A DNA stretch of 64,000 bases from Cunninghamia lanceolata (Eukaryota; Streptophyta; Pinopsida; Cupressales; Cupressaceae). The stretch spans positions 372,001 through 436,000 of the forward strand of contig BSBN01001199.1 of NCBI GenBank assembly GCA_027924645.1. The letters are read 5' to 3'. A model generated the notes under the pieces. That model saw nothing but the letters and a program-made list of their open reading frames with translations, made no database searches and had not been told where the DNA came from. The translations under genes were made by a program, and so were the position numbers. Positions within the stretch are counted from its first letter, which is position 1; each line of letters starts with the position of its first letter. Shown here piece by piece: positions 44,783 to 56,697 of this stretch.

Positions 44783-45154
44783 CTAAGATCCCAAAGTAGC
44801 AAGCTTATCTGCATACTTATTTTGGTTTCTAGGAATTGAAAACAAATTAAATACATCAAAAAATTCAATTGAATCCCAAACTCGATACTTGTACTTTTTG
44901 AGTAGATCATTTTTAGTAGCATTCAGATTCCTAACTTGGTTTACAATCAGCTTAGAATCACCATAAACTTGTAAACATTTTATACCTCTTTTTGGAGCCC
45001 ACTCCAAGCCATGAATCAGGGCTTCATATTTAGCCATATTGTTTGTGCAGCTAAAAGTAAACCTCAATGTTGCATAGTACTCGTCTCCCTTAGGTGAAAC
45101 CAACATAGTCCCTCCACTAGCTCCTATTTTATTCCTTGATCCATTAAAGTACAA
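44783..45154 (-). pseudogene. additional archaeal-type RNase H between protease and RT
   Basis: Frame of 123 codons: MYFNGSRNKIGASGGTMLVS, CTNNMAKYEALIHGLEWA, LQVYGDSKLIVNQV, then FNLFSIPRNQNKYADKLA. This matches the second, archaeal-type RNase H of Tat-like elements. Expected catalytic residues would be Asp in YFDGS (here Asn), Glu in AKYEAL (kept), Asp in YGDSK (kept) and Asp or Asn near YADKLA. The first catalytic Asp is changed. It lies upstream of RT, while in Ogre/Retand elements it sits between RNase H and integrase. Confidence 0.8.
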
Positions 45155-45157
45155 CTT

Positions 45158-45769
45158 CTAAATCTGATTTTCTTGTTGTTCAGGCTGACTTTGGTCCTTA
45201 ATAAAATGAGGAAACACTACATTAGGTTCCTGTATCATATAAATGCATAATCCTACCTCATCAATGTGACTGAAAGGGTCTTCTTCATGATCTTTAGCTA
45301 CCCAATCATCTAAATTTATATCTTCTATAGGTGCACTAGGATCTAGACTCATGGATTGATCCTTCTGCCCATGGGTGATGTAGAGATTAGCATTTATTGG
45401 GCTGGGGACATAGGGCTCGACATAATCCTTTGCAAGTGGTTTAGACTGTATGGTTACTTCTGTACCATATCTTGTTCTAAAAAATAAGTGGGACCAATCA
45501 GAAGACAAAAACCCACCCAATTTGGTAGTAAACTCCCTAGAAAGGCATATATAAAAGCTAGGTGGAAGATCAATGATATAAATGTCCTGATGGATGGCAA
45601 AATTAGGACTAGCATGTAGTGTAAGTGGCAGATTTCTAATTATCCCTACAGTATTAACATCAAACCCATCTATTTGGACCACTCCTTTTGAAAGGGGTTC
45701 ACATACCAATCCTAATGAATCAGCTAGACTCTTGGGCATGACAGAACTACTTGCTCTAGAATCTATCAT
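45158..45769 (-). pseudogene. outer gypsy protease
   Basis: A 203-codon frame starting MIDSRASSSVMPKSLADSLG. The active-site motif of Tat/Athila-like proteases is IDSGAS; here Gly is Arg. Downstream come QIDGFDVNTVGIIRNLPLTL and IYIIDLPPSFYICLSREF, both normal for the family. Upstream of the Met, PPFYLSLIIGDKLVHNY is in the same frame, so the Met is not the real start. The tail is acidic and precedes the extra RNase H by one stop. Confidence 0.8.
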
Positions 45770-46556
45770 GTAGTTATGAACAAGCTTGTCACCAATAATC
45801 AGACTTAAGTAAAAAGGAGGAGCTTTTACCTCATTTGCTGGCTATCCACTCTTAATTTCTAAGTTGTTGGCAAGTACAACTTTGGCCTTTTCTTGATTAG
45901 AACAATAAAAAATTGATAGTTCAGCCAATGCATCTTGTAGTAGATTCTTTCGGCCAGGAATACACAGTGCATCCATTACTAACATACTCACTAATTCTCT
46001 CTTGAGATGATCCACTATATTGAAAGAAATAGGACTTACCTTTTGCTATCCTTTAACAACAATAGCATCATTCTATCTTTGTAAAGGTTGTGCTTGTACT
46101 TTGGACTAATCTCTTCTCAGTACAGTTTGATCTCTTTGTAGAATTTGCACTTTTTGTTGTGCTACAGGGCCATCTTGGGATGGAAAAGTCTAAAATTTAC
46201 CTCTCGCAGGCTATTGTTGTACAATTGTAGCTTGTTGATCAAGACTTGTAGCCCTCTACTTTGACCTTGTATTGGTTGAAACAAGTGTATTTTGCTAATT
46301 TTGAAGTGTCTGGCCAATTCATTAAGGCCACATCAACATTATTTTGCTAAGCTAAAACTTCATCAGAGACACCTTCTGAACTTGCATAACCATTTTGCAC
46401 CATAAGAGACTGATTCCTTATGCCATGTGTACATGCAGGTTAGTTATGGGGTTAGTGACATGGTTAACACCAGTCACTGTCTTGTGCCAAGTTGTTTTGA
46501 GTGGGTACAAGTTCCTTCAAAGTGCTAGTAGAATTGGGATTATAAGATTGAAAAGG

Positions 46557-47655
46557 TCAAGGGTTATAATTCCTTCTTTGGCCCTGTGAATCATCTTGGA
46601 AAGGTGGTCTATTTGGATGATTAGACTGATACAGGGCTTGGTAAGGCTTAGGTTCTTGACCAATTTGCTTCTTAATATTAACAAATTCATTGCTAAAAGT
46701 CTTGCCTAAGGACTGTAGCATTCCCTTCAACTCTTGAATCTCTTGGGACTGAGTTGGGGCAATGGTTTCTTGGGCTATGGCTTGATGCCCTATTGCTAGA
46801 ACTGTTGGGATAATAGCCAAAGGGGGAACTTCCATGGGTACAGGTGGTTGGATTTCCAAAAAAATGGGTAAAGGAGGCCTTGGGGCTATCTTCCTTGCTT
46901 GGATAAGGCAATTTTCTGCTCTAACAACAACTTCAAAAGAATCAGGAAGGGCGGATCCTCCCATAGATTGGATCATTACAGAAATTTCACTATTCAAAGA
47001 TTTAAGATAAAACAAAAATGCATACCTTGGCAGGGGCTTTACCATTATAGGGATTCTATCCCAAGTACTCTGAAATCGGTAATTGAAATCCACCATGTGT
47101 TCATGGGGGCTCTTTTGATGGTGCTCAACTGCTCTAGCAATGAGACATGATCAAACTTGTTTTCAAAATGTTTGTGCAATCCATCTACCAGCTCATCCCA
47201 TCACGTAATTGAGTTCTCTACAAGACCTCTGAACCATTGCAAAGATTTGCCCTTGAGTATACATCCAATAATCTGATTACTATGTTTTCTTGGGTAACAT
47301 TATGTACAGCACACAAAGTTGCCACATCCTGGATGTGTTTAGCAGCTGTAGTGTGGCCTTCTCTAGTGAAATATGGCAGTCCTTTGAGGGCTACAACTAG
47401 AATGTCATCACGTTGGGCAAGTTGTAATGGGCTGCCTCCATTAAAAGGTACAAATGCAAACTGCCTATCTATTATGGGTATTTGCACTATCAGCACCGAA
47501 CTTCTACTTCTTTGTATTGGAGTTGGAGGACTGAGTCTTGAAGGTGTTGATTTTGATCTCCTCGATGGATGAACCATTCTACTTGCTGATCTACCCCTTC
47601 TTGTTGGAGACAGCTGTAAATAGTCAAAAGGATCAGAACTAGATCTAGTTTTCAT
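46557..47655 (-). pseudogene. outer gypsy gag
   Basis: Starts MKTRSSSDPFDYLQLSP at 47655 with a basic Ser/Arg-rich head, then ALKGLPYFTREGHTTAAKHI and IVIRLLDVY. In another frame it continues KGKSLQWFRGLVENSIT, stop, WDELVDGLHKHFENKFD, the retrotransposon gag core. A 179-codon frame (47096-46557) follows with FNYRFQSTWDRIPIM, a Pro-rich linker and a Gln/Asn-rich end. I did not see a zinc knuckle before the protease. Stops and at least two shifts interrupt it. Confidence 0.82.
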
Positions 47656-47806
47656 AAGTTGTAAACACTAATCTGCATACAAGACCAAAAAAAAGATTCA
47701 CCAGGTATATTGTAAAAAGCCTCCCAAGGCTGGAACACTGCTGCATATACCAAAACAATAGATTTGAGGATTTAAAAAACTTCTCTGAAAACACTTCCAG
47801 AGTCCC

Positions 47807-47821
47807 ACCAAGCATGCCAAA
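47807..47821 (-). other. possible primer binding site of the outer gypsy
   Basis: Four to five bases inside the LTR, the minus strand reads TTTTTGGCATGCTTGGTGGG. Its layout resembles the TGGCGCCGTTGCCGGGG primer site known from Athila/Tat elements, but only about half the positions agree. It is either decayed or complementary to another tRNA. Confidence 0.35.
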
Positions 47822-47825
47822 AACT

Positions 47826-50800
47826 GTTGGCAATCAGGATTGCACCCTTAGCAAAGACAAAACTTAGCTATCTTGTTGCAACATGGAAACATTCCCAGAT
47901 TGTGTGTGATCTATATTGAGAGTGAATATCCAAAGTGAGCTAGTTCTCTAAATGAATTTTCCTAATCTAAATAGCTTTCTGGGAAAAGGGATAGAAGGAT
48001 AACTAAAAATAAAATAAATAACTGAAACTAACTCCTAAGGTGATGCAACAATACATAAACTTCTAATTTCCTACTAGATCTTACCCACAATCAATTCACA
48101 GAACTTAACTCTCACAACCCCTTGATTATACTTAATTCATTAATATTTCACATGAAGGTTCATCAGAACACAACATGTAACTTGAATCAAATAATCAACT
48201 TACATACCCATCACAAAATTCAAGACTAAACAAAGGATAAATTACTATCACAATGCAATATCAAATCAATTTTGCAAATGAATCGACAAATGGGAAGGAA
48301 AACTACTACTCTATAAACTAGAATGAATAATGAGTACAAATAAACTGAAGTACAACTATCTTAGTGTGAGAGGAAGACTATGAAAATCTGAACTCTGATC
48401 TCTAAAACTCTAACTCTGACTAGGACTACCAAGAAAGAACTGACTATCTATCATATATCCTATAGAATGATCTCTCCCTCGAAAGAGAAGCTAGAAAAGC
48501 TCCTAAAAATAACCATTTTTGATCTCCTTAGAAAAGCCAAAAAATGGGCCACCAAAATACCTCCAAATTGTGTAAACAAACTGCCAAAAAGATCTCCGAT
48601 TCGACCCCACTAGAAAATCTACTTTGTATGCCCAGAAAAAGCTCAATCCTTGTCCATATCTGCCCCAAAATAAAGCAAATCCAAAAAAGAATATTTGATT
48701 TTCTTTATTTGTTTTAACTACATAAAATAGTTTTAATTTTAAAGCAATTTATAAATCATTGCTTTAAAACAAAACCTTACATTGCGATTGCAGTTTGAAT
48801 CTATATTCTGATTTGATTTGATTTTTAAAAAAAATGAAAATACAAGGCTTATAATTTCATCAAGTATATACATTACATAACAATTGACTTTTCTATTAAA
48901 AATCATAAAAATAGCCCAAGGCATCTGTGAGAGTTTTACAAAAAAATAAAAGGCCTTTAAGGCTTGCCCTCTAAACAGCTCTGCAAAACTCTAAGGGCAT
49001 GTGAATTTTTGGAAAGAATAAAAACCCCCTTAGTGCCCGACCTCTTCTTGATCTGCAAATTCCCTAAGGCATATGAAGATTTTTTTTTTAAAATAATAGC
49101 CCTCAGGCTTGACCTTTTCTCAATCTACATTTGAGGCAACATAACATGTTCCATTATTACCATCAAAGGTAACAAAAGGGGCCATGGAGTTTAGAGACAT
49201 ATGACCTAGGCAACAACTGGCCTAATACCCCCACGGGAATTAACTTGGACAATGAAAAAGAACTCAATGTGAAAAAATGCATATCGACCTTAGGTCTTGG
49301 GGAGAAAACCCTAAACACAAAAAGATTTCACCCTAGAATATCAGGCTTACTTTCACTCCTCATTTTCAAAGAAAATACTCTTCCTTTGTACCATCATGTC
49401 TAAGGTTTGGAGACCAAACTCCTTGGATTTCACTGTTTATGAGCTCATTTTTCTGAAGATTTCTACAAGAAAAAAAAGATAACTTCCTCTGTGCTGCCAT
49501 TTGATCAGCTTATTTCATTACTCTGAGATTCTTTAGGTTCTAGCCATGGCCTCAAGTTCTGATTAATTTTTTTCTTTGTATCTTTATTTTGTCACTTCTA
49601 TTGCTATTCCTTTGGCCACCATGGATCATGGGCTCATTTGAGTCATTGTAAAAGGACAAAAATCATAGTCCCATGTCTACATTTCCACTCAGAGACAAAA
49701 GGTGAGCTTCCAATTCCTGAACTCTGGATATATTTATGAGTATTTTTTGTGTTCTATGAGCTTGAAAACTTTTATTCTTTCTCTGCAAATGCTTTACCAA
49801 TTATTATTCCTAAACCTCCTTTCTCGATTCAGGGCATTCTAGAAGAACCTCTAAGCATTTGGCTTATTTACATGAGTTAAAGGCTTTATAATGAGTCTTC
49901 ACTGAAAAAGCATTCGTTGACTGTGTATTTTGTTTGGAACCCTAAGTGGGTTTAACATTGCTAAAATGTTCTCTGGCCGTGACCCCTGAGCATTTTTCCC
50001 TTACATACTCCTCCATATCTGTAACTTTGGTCTAAACCCCAGTGGGTTTGAAAACAACTGCAGGATTGGAAAATGCATCTATTAGCATTTTTGAAAATGA
50101 AACGAAGTCAAAAGTCTTCACTCTCCTTTTCATCTATAAACCATTTCAAAATAGAGACTATAACTAGCCATGACTATGTATGAGGCATCAAGCATGAAAT
50201 GATAACAAGACCTAGATGGGTTCGTGCACAATATACAAAATGGGTTTTATTCTTTCCATTTCATGTATTAAATGAGTTCAAAACTCATTTCATTTTGTAT
50301 CTTTCACTTGATCTAGCACTGTATAGTGAGGGTTTCAATATTTTTGAAGAAGACTATCCCTTTGGCTGTGGCTTGATACTCCATGACACATGATATTACT
50401 TATCTTTAATATGCCTTTATCTCCTATAGATGCACCGGATACTGAAACTTTATTACAAAATGCCTTCTGTTACTATTCTGGATTGATGTATGCATTCTAT
50501 ACTCAAAAGATATGTAAGCATTTGATATATAATTCACTCATATGCTTTTAAGCACGTTGTATCCTTACACCTAAAGTTGTACATGTACATTGAGATTGCA
50601 GTCTTTGCTATGATATAATGTATTTGATATAGCTGTTCTTTTTCCTGCATCCTTCTCTATACACTTTGGAAACTCATTCTTCACTATAATGGCAAGGTGT
50701 ATCTTGGTGTTTCAACTCACATACATCTATGTTTGCTTCATTTGGTAACAATATCATTTGGCATATATCACTTACTGTTCCAATATTGTATCATTCCAAA

Positions 50801-52378
50801 TGAATTCTCATTCATGCCATATGGAATGGTTGTGATTCCTTTATTTCACTGTGGCATGGATACCTATGCTTCTGTGTATATCTTGCAACTATTCTACACA
50901 AATGGTTGGAACATTATATATCATGAGGTTAAGTTGGACATTTTGGCACAAAAATGACTCTTCATTTATATTGTCTTTCACTATGTATTATAGCAGCACA
51001 TGCACAAAAATATTCTTCTTGAGCTTCTATAACTGAATATGATCATTGATTTTTCTATCTTTCTATGTATATATCTCATTTGATGAATGTGGTGCTTCCG
51101 GTACCCAACTGGCATGATCACCTTCAATTTATGACATGGCAATTTACTTGCAATCACTTATATACAAAACAGTCAATATGGCACTTCTTTTAGATTGTAC
51201 CTTCTTTCTTGACAATGATGCTTGCAAGTAATCTACTTTTACGACTGTTATGACAATCATGATGATGACTAATTTTGGATTTTATTATAGTTGGTCAGGC
51301 ATTGAATTACAATTTCATACTTTGTTAAGTGACAAACACCTGATGTACTGTAGCTGATGAGAAATGTGATGACTATTGCATTGCTATCCACTCTATTTAT
51401 CCTTTTGTCTTACAATGAATACTACCTGATGAAAACCAACATGATAAAAGAATAAGGAGCCCATTTTCTTGCTGCTCCATTTGCATATTGTGATCATTAT
51501 ATACCAGTTGTTCCTATCATATATGTTGTTCCTTTGAATAATTATTGTTGTATATACTTGATATGATTATTTTTCCATCAGCATATTGTGATATCCCAAG
51601 TTTATTTCTCATTTGTGGTTCTCACTTCACCTTTGGATTGATAATCATGGATGTGCAATAAACTTTGAGGCTCCTGCCATTAGTCAATGAGTTACTCCTT
51701 TATGTGTTGATTTGAGAAAAATGAAAATGTATTCTTATTTCATCCCCTCTTGAGATTCAGGGGCAGCATATTAGGCTCAACCCTTGTGGGAGCCCATTTC
51801 CTCCACATGCTTTAAAATCTTCAACATGATTTATCCTGTATCTGTACATGAAACAAACATGTTAGATAGAATCAATGAAGTACAATGATTGTTTCATTTT
51901 TAGTTTCTCTTGTCCATGGATGATTTGATGTTAGATCTAGTGCATTATAGGTAATGTATTATGTCTCTTTTGATAGACACATAGAAAACTTATAACCGAA
52001 GCTCTAACAGGTCTTTTCCAATTTTACAGGTTCTTATTGGAGATCAAGAGAAAGGATAGAAGGCATCCTTGAAGATCAAAAACACTAAAAGGCAATGATG
52101 GCAATGATCCTTCTCTCTTCTATCCTTAGATGCATATTATGTTTATTATATTTGCACTTGTTCAGCTATTCTAATGGCTTGTGTGGGACATTTGATCTAT
52201 CATTCCTTCATTCTATAGTTAGAAATTTTTCTCTTTTGTTGAACAATTGAACTATAAATCACTAAATCATTCCAACTATGCAAATAACTTATAGCATAAA
52301 ATGTTAAAACCCTCACTCTAAAAATAAATTTGCTGTACTAGATTTACCAATTTGAGCTATAAGTAAAAATGGTAACAA
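47826..52378 (-). mobile_element. 5' LTR of the outer gypsy
   Basis: 4553 bp, uninterrupted, from TGTTGGCAATCAGG to AAAAATGGTAACA on the plus strand, followed by ACAAC. It serves as the reference for the split 3' LTR. It carries no recognisable coding region; frames at 48739-48924 and 50697-50957 also appear in the other LTR and look like chance. Confidence 0.92.
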
Positions 52379-52383
52379 CAACA
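52379..52383. other. target-site duplication ACAAC, right copy (outer gypsy)
   Basis: Matches 21874-21878. The host sequence resumes at 52384. Confidence 0.9.
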
Positions 52384-53490
52384 TATAATAATTTTTATGA
52401 CATGGGAAAGGAAGTATGTGATGGATCTAATGAGTATATAACAAATACCTACCCATGCCACTTAATACTACTTGTAAATTAATTAAGAACTTAGGGAATA
52501 TTGGCATTGTCTTTCATATTAGGTGAACTTGGTGATACTAGTACACTAGAAAATCTAATCAAAATTGATATGGAGGAGATAATTTACTTATACAGTAAGC
52601 ACCTATAGCAATGTGCATGAATTAGTTGATGAATTTTTGTTAAGGTCATTCAATTGTCAAATTTCTACAAAAACATATAATAATTTATTATAATGTTAGA
52701 TATATCAATGTTTGAAAAGGATTCATTTTAATGAATTAAATATTGTATGCTAATTGGTGAGCTTGGGATATGTTATTTTTTTTTTATAAAGTCTAGAAAT
52801 AGGTAGTTAGGTAGTTATAGGAAAGATAACTACCTTTACCCTTATTTAATGGAAATAGGTATCATGGAAAAGGGTTCTCTCTCTCTCACTCTTTCTCTCT
52901 GTCTACTTTTCAAAGATCTTTTACCTCTCAACACAACTATTTACAAAGAAACTATAAGGGGATTTTGTGCTCCAATTTTTGAATAATGTATATATTTTTT
53001 TTTCTAAACTTTACATCATAAAACTCTTCATCAATTGTAGGTTTTCCTTATGTTCAACTTATATCTTTTCTTCAATTTTTATCTTTCATATGTCTAATTG
53101 TACAAGGAATGAATTAGAGACTATGTGATTTGATGTTCTTCATTTATTGCATGTCATTCATATGTTTGATGTGCAATACATTCTTATCATTTCCTACACA
53201 CGATAAAGCAGTAAACTACTCTCCATAGTTCTACAGGATTCTTTGTATGTCAAACTTTTAAACTACTTAAGACACTCATTCCTTCATTAGTGTTATGCAC
53301 ATAAATAAGAGAACTTTGTGTCTTTGATAGTTTTTGCATGTTGTTTCTTCTTTACTTTTTCTTCTAAGAAATCTTTTTAGTGTATTGTATGTGCCTAGCT
53401 AGGGTTTCCTCTTATTTTCTCATTTTTCCCTATTTTCATATTTCTTTCATAATTTCTAGTTAAAATTATACAAAAATTATCTAAAATCCC
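52384..53490. other. AT-rich host-like DNA, no gene seen
   Basis: Nothing recognisable. It contains a CT-rich simple-sequence stretch at 52876-52903 (TCTCTCTCTCTCACTCTTTC) and several T runs. Confidence 0.5.
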
Positions 53491-53496
53491 CATCAT

Positions 53497-55690
53497 ATGA
53501 GGGAGATGGCCCTCTCAAATGCAGAGGAAAATTGTTTGTTCAATAGTGATTTCTCTAACTATTGTGAATTTTTTTCATTGCCTATTGGGGAAGTCAAAAT
53601 AAATTTAATCAAGTATTGAAACAACAAATCTAATTACCAAGAATTTTTTGGAAACTCTATTGGGGAATGAAGTGTTGGTGCATTTTTGCCTTAGACATCT
53701 ATAGGTACCCCACCAAAATAGATGTTGGTGACTCTATTTTAAGATTAAACGTGGAGCAATGACCTGGTATCAAGGAATGCAAATAAATAGTTTCAAGTAC
53801 CCTGAAATAGTGATTTATAGTGACAATGATGAAAGGGAAGAAAATTACTCTCCTTTTGTATATAATCCTAAAAAAAAATAGGTTCTTGATGGTCCCAAGC
53901 AAGTGTAGTTCTTAATAAGTTTCTACGGTGGCATGCAATTCTGAACTAAATAAGTACATCCTTCTATACTCCCAACTTTATAGAATATTCGATAGATTCA
54001 AGGAGGTACTTCTTTGTTATCCCACAATGAAGATGGATTCTCTTGCACTAAAGAAAGTAAAGCTAAATTTACATGCAAAAATGTTTGAATGTTCAAAGAT
54101 GAGGAAACTACTAAAGCAATAGAAGTTAATGAAAAAGATAATGACGAAGAATACCACTTGCATGCTAAATATAGTGATGAGAAATCAAAAATCTCATTGA
54201 GTGATCAAGAAGATAATACATTTATAATTTATTTAGAAAATATTGATCACTTCTACCTCCAATTAGAAAATGGGACAACATGTTACACTCCACTAATTAT
54301 AATTGCGGAATAGACTTTTGATGATCTGGAAATCTTACAAGATTGTGAGAACAACTCTTCACCTATGTCCTCTTCTCCTCTTGAAATAGAAACATTTGTT
54401 TCTATAGCCTTTGAAGAATGCCCAGTCAATAATGGGGCTGAAATAAAAACATTGGATTAATTTGAAGCCAAGGAATATGAAGATGAGTCATCAAGTATTT
54501 TTTCCACACATATGCAATTAGATCATAAGGATGCTTTAAGGGTAAAATTTGACTAGAAGAGGTTAGAAATGATTCAATTCTCGAGTCTTCTCATTTTGAA
54601 AATTTTACTATTTTTTCATCATTATGTTATACTCCCCTAAATGTTGATTCATAAAACTAAACTTGCATTAAACAAAAAGAGAGAATCTTGTGCATATTCT
54701 TGATGATACTTGTAAATCTCCCATGATGAGTGAAATTGAAATATTCCAAGAGACAATGTGTAAACACGAAGTGGGTGATGATGTTAAAAACTACTACATG
54801 CATAATAATGGAAACAATAAGGAGGGTAGAAACATTATTTGCAAGGATAGTATAGAAAAAAGTGTAGATATATCATGGGTAAATGAGAAACCAAAAATTA
54901 TGTCTTCTTTTTCTCCACTAATTGAAGAATTTTCAACATGTGAACATGAAGAAATATTTTCCTGACATTCAAGATATATTGAACAAATGGCTCTAGGTTT
55001 TAATCTTTCTTAAACATATTAGTAATAAGAGAGAAAATTTGAGGAGTTAAAACAACATCAAATTAAAATTGGTTAATTAAGTGAAGTTCAAGAGGAGGTG
55101 CAATTTCTTGAAATCTTCATAACAAGTTGGTATCTTAAAACTCTAGATGATGACTTTCTTTATAGAAGACATATCTCTCTTTCTCCTTTGCTAATCACAA
55201 AAGAGGATAGTCTTGCTAATAAATCCAAAGGTATAGGTTTATTCCTTTCTCCTACTTTTCTTCCATCATTAGATTGAGAATTTTAGAGCTTATAGTAGTA
55301 GGTAGAGAGAAAAATATTTCTATAAAAAATGATCCTATGCTCATTGAAGTAGTTGCCCACAAATTGGATTCACAATCTATATTAGCATAAGTATCCTCAC
55401 CTTATGGTTCACATAAAGTATATCTAGTTCATGACATATTCTTATTAGGTTTAACTGATCATAAATGTATCCAAGTGTGGGACACTAGTATATTTGACAC
55501 AATGCAAAATGATATGATAGACACTATATAGGGAAATGTTAATTTGATTCATGAAACCATAGAGGTCATTGATAAAAAGTGGTTCTTCAACTATAATGCA
55601 TTATTTGGGAAGTTCTCACATTTCATAAATTTTAGTCCTCTCATTGTAAATGTAGAATAACACTTTGATTCATACAAATTCCATGGGTAC
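53497..55690 (+). pseudogene. degenerate coding-like region of unknown origin
   Basis: A chain of short plus-strand frames that look protein-like rather than random: 53497-53619 (MREMALSNAEENCLFNSD), 53928-54122, 54089-54313 (acidic, HLHAKYSDEKSKISLSDQED), its continuation past one stop to about 54555 (SPLEIETFVSIAFEECP), 54690-54965 (MHILDDTCKSPMMSEIEIFQ), and at about 55420-55660 a stretch with VWDTSIFDTMQND and EVIDKKWFFNYNALFGKF. I recognise no family. It may be the broken polyprotein or extra ORF of an old LTR element. Coding direction and unity are inference. Confidence 0.35.
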
Positions 55691-55699
55691 ACTACATTG

Positions 55700-56088
55700 T
55701 TCTACATCGGTGCCTATTTCTATGAAGCTATAAGTGGGTTTACATGATATTCATGAAGTAATTCAGGTAGGTTGTATCCTACCATGTACATAGGTTAGGG
55801 TTTTTTTAGTGTTCATTCTAGTTTTGTGCGAGTGTTTCACTATCATTTTCTAGTTTTTGTTTACACAAGTCCCTTTGTATTCTTGTTGTGCTATGTTATC
55901 ATTTGACTCTATAGCCCAATGAATAAGACACTAATATTTTACTTTAAAAAAAAAATTATTATTGCATTTGCAAGGTCCTTGTCCCTAGTTAGAGCCAATT
56001 GTTGTCCCCTTTTTTTCAACCTTGACAATTTTAAAATTTTTATATTCATCAAATAGCATGTGTCCTTAAAGTGATTCCTTATGTGTCA
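55700..56088. other. non-coding stretch ending at the copia LTR
   Basis: Contains AATGAATAAGAC followed by a run of ten A at about 55946-55955, which could be an old poly-A tail of the preceding region. TGTCA (56084-56088) directly precedes the copia LTR and would be its left target-site duplication; the right copy is not in the window. Confidence 0.45.
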
Positions 56089-56135
56089 TGTTAGTTCTTT
56101 TAGTTAACAAGATGTCTTTCATTGCACTGTTAATC

Positions 56136-56140
56136 CTTTT
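56136..56140. other. target-site duplication CTTTT, left copy (TRIM)
   Basis: CTTTT before the first TRIM repeat; repeated at 56514-56518 directly after the second. Joining AATC-CTTTT-AGTCCC restores the host copia LTR. Confidence 0.85.
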
Positions 56141-56513
56141 TGTTAGCAAGATGGTTGTCGTTGCACTAAAAGATCAACCTATTAATGCTTGATACAACCG
56201 CCAGAGTTAATGAATCTACGGGAGGTGGTTAATCCTTGTCATGAACCCAAGCGCTATGCTACATAGCACAAAGAGACCAAGGGTGCACACCTTGCAACAA
56301 TCCCCCCTAGTGCAAGCGAGCGGTTCGAACCCATGACCCATGCTTCGATACCAATTGTTAGTAATATTGTTGCCATTGCACCAAAAGATCGACCTATTAA
56401 TGTCTGATACAACTACTAGAGATAATGAATCCATGGGAGGTGGTTAAGCCTTGTCACAAACCCAAATGCTACGCTGCACAACACAAGAGACCAATGGCAC
56501 ACACCTTGCAACA
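56141..56513 (-). mobile_element. TRIM/SMART-like miniature LTR element, 373 bp
   Basis: Two terminal repeats (56141-56299, 159 bp; 56356-56513, 158 bp), both TGTTAG...GCAACA on the plus strand, surround only 56 bp. On the minus strand, the right repeat is followed after AT by TGGTATCGAAGC, a primer-site variant of TGGTATCAGAGC. A polypurine tract TAGGGGGGAT lies directly before the left repeat. CTTTT flanks both sides. The repeats differ at about 27 sites, mostly transitions, so the insertion is not young. No protein is encoded; mobilisation would depend on other elements. The interior also holds GGGTTCGAACC. Confidence 0.9.
56300..56355 (-). other. TRIM interior: primer site, linker and polypurine tract
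   Basis: Minus-strand order: AT, TGGTATCGAAGC (56342-56353), a linker containing GGGTTCGAACC (56326-56336), and TAGGGGGGAT (56300-56309) against the 3' repeat. The linker motif equals the internal B-box consensus of tRNA genes (GGTTCGAANCC). That may be chance or a trace of the tRNA primer copied into the element. Confidence 0.8.
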
Positions 56514-56565
56514 CTTTTAGTCCCATGTGAGATCCCCCTAGATAGGATTAAGGTGCCATCAACCT

Positions 56566-56572
56566 TATAAAT
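56566..56572 (+). promoter_or_regulatory. candidate TATA box in the copia LTR
   Basis: TATAAAT in an otherwise ordinary context, about two thirds of the way upstream of the LTR end. Position is reasonable for an LTR promoter, but no transcript start is known. Confidence 0.35.
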
Positions 56573-56697
56573 CCTATGTAATTAATTACTCCTAATATTG
56601 TTTGTAAATCACCCATAAGGGATGAAAGGTTTCACTAGCAATGGTCTTGTTTAGCTACATGTTTATATTTGATCCTCGATGCTCATTTGTCTATGAT

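Larger units (their letters stand above)
21879..52378 (-). mobile_element. outer Tat/Athila-like Ty3/gypsy element with nested insertions
   Basis: A full-length element in minus orientation. It has a 5' LTR at 52378-47826, gag, protease, an extra archaeal-type RNase H, reverse transcriptase, RNase H, integrase, and a 3' LTR at 41412-21879 that is split by element A. ACAAC flanks both ends. Without the nest it would be about 15.6 kb, with LTRs of 4.55-4.66 kb and an interior of 6.4 kb. Long LTRs and the RT/protease sequence (for example SSDRFSLLDGYSGYNHI) fit the Tat/Athila branch. By eye the first 430 bp of the two LTRs differ at about 30 sites. All coding parts are broken. Confidence 0.9.

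Noticed and set aside
53760..53780. TGGTATCAAGGAATGC, resembling an iMet primer site
   Set aside because: No LTR-like CA end precedes it and no LTR could be traced upstream, so the match is probably chance.
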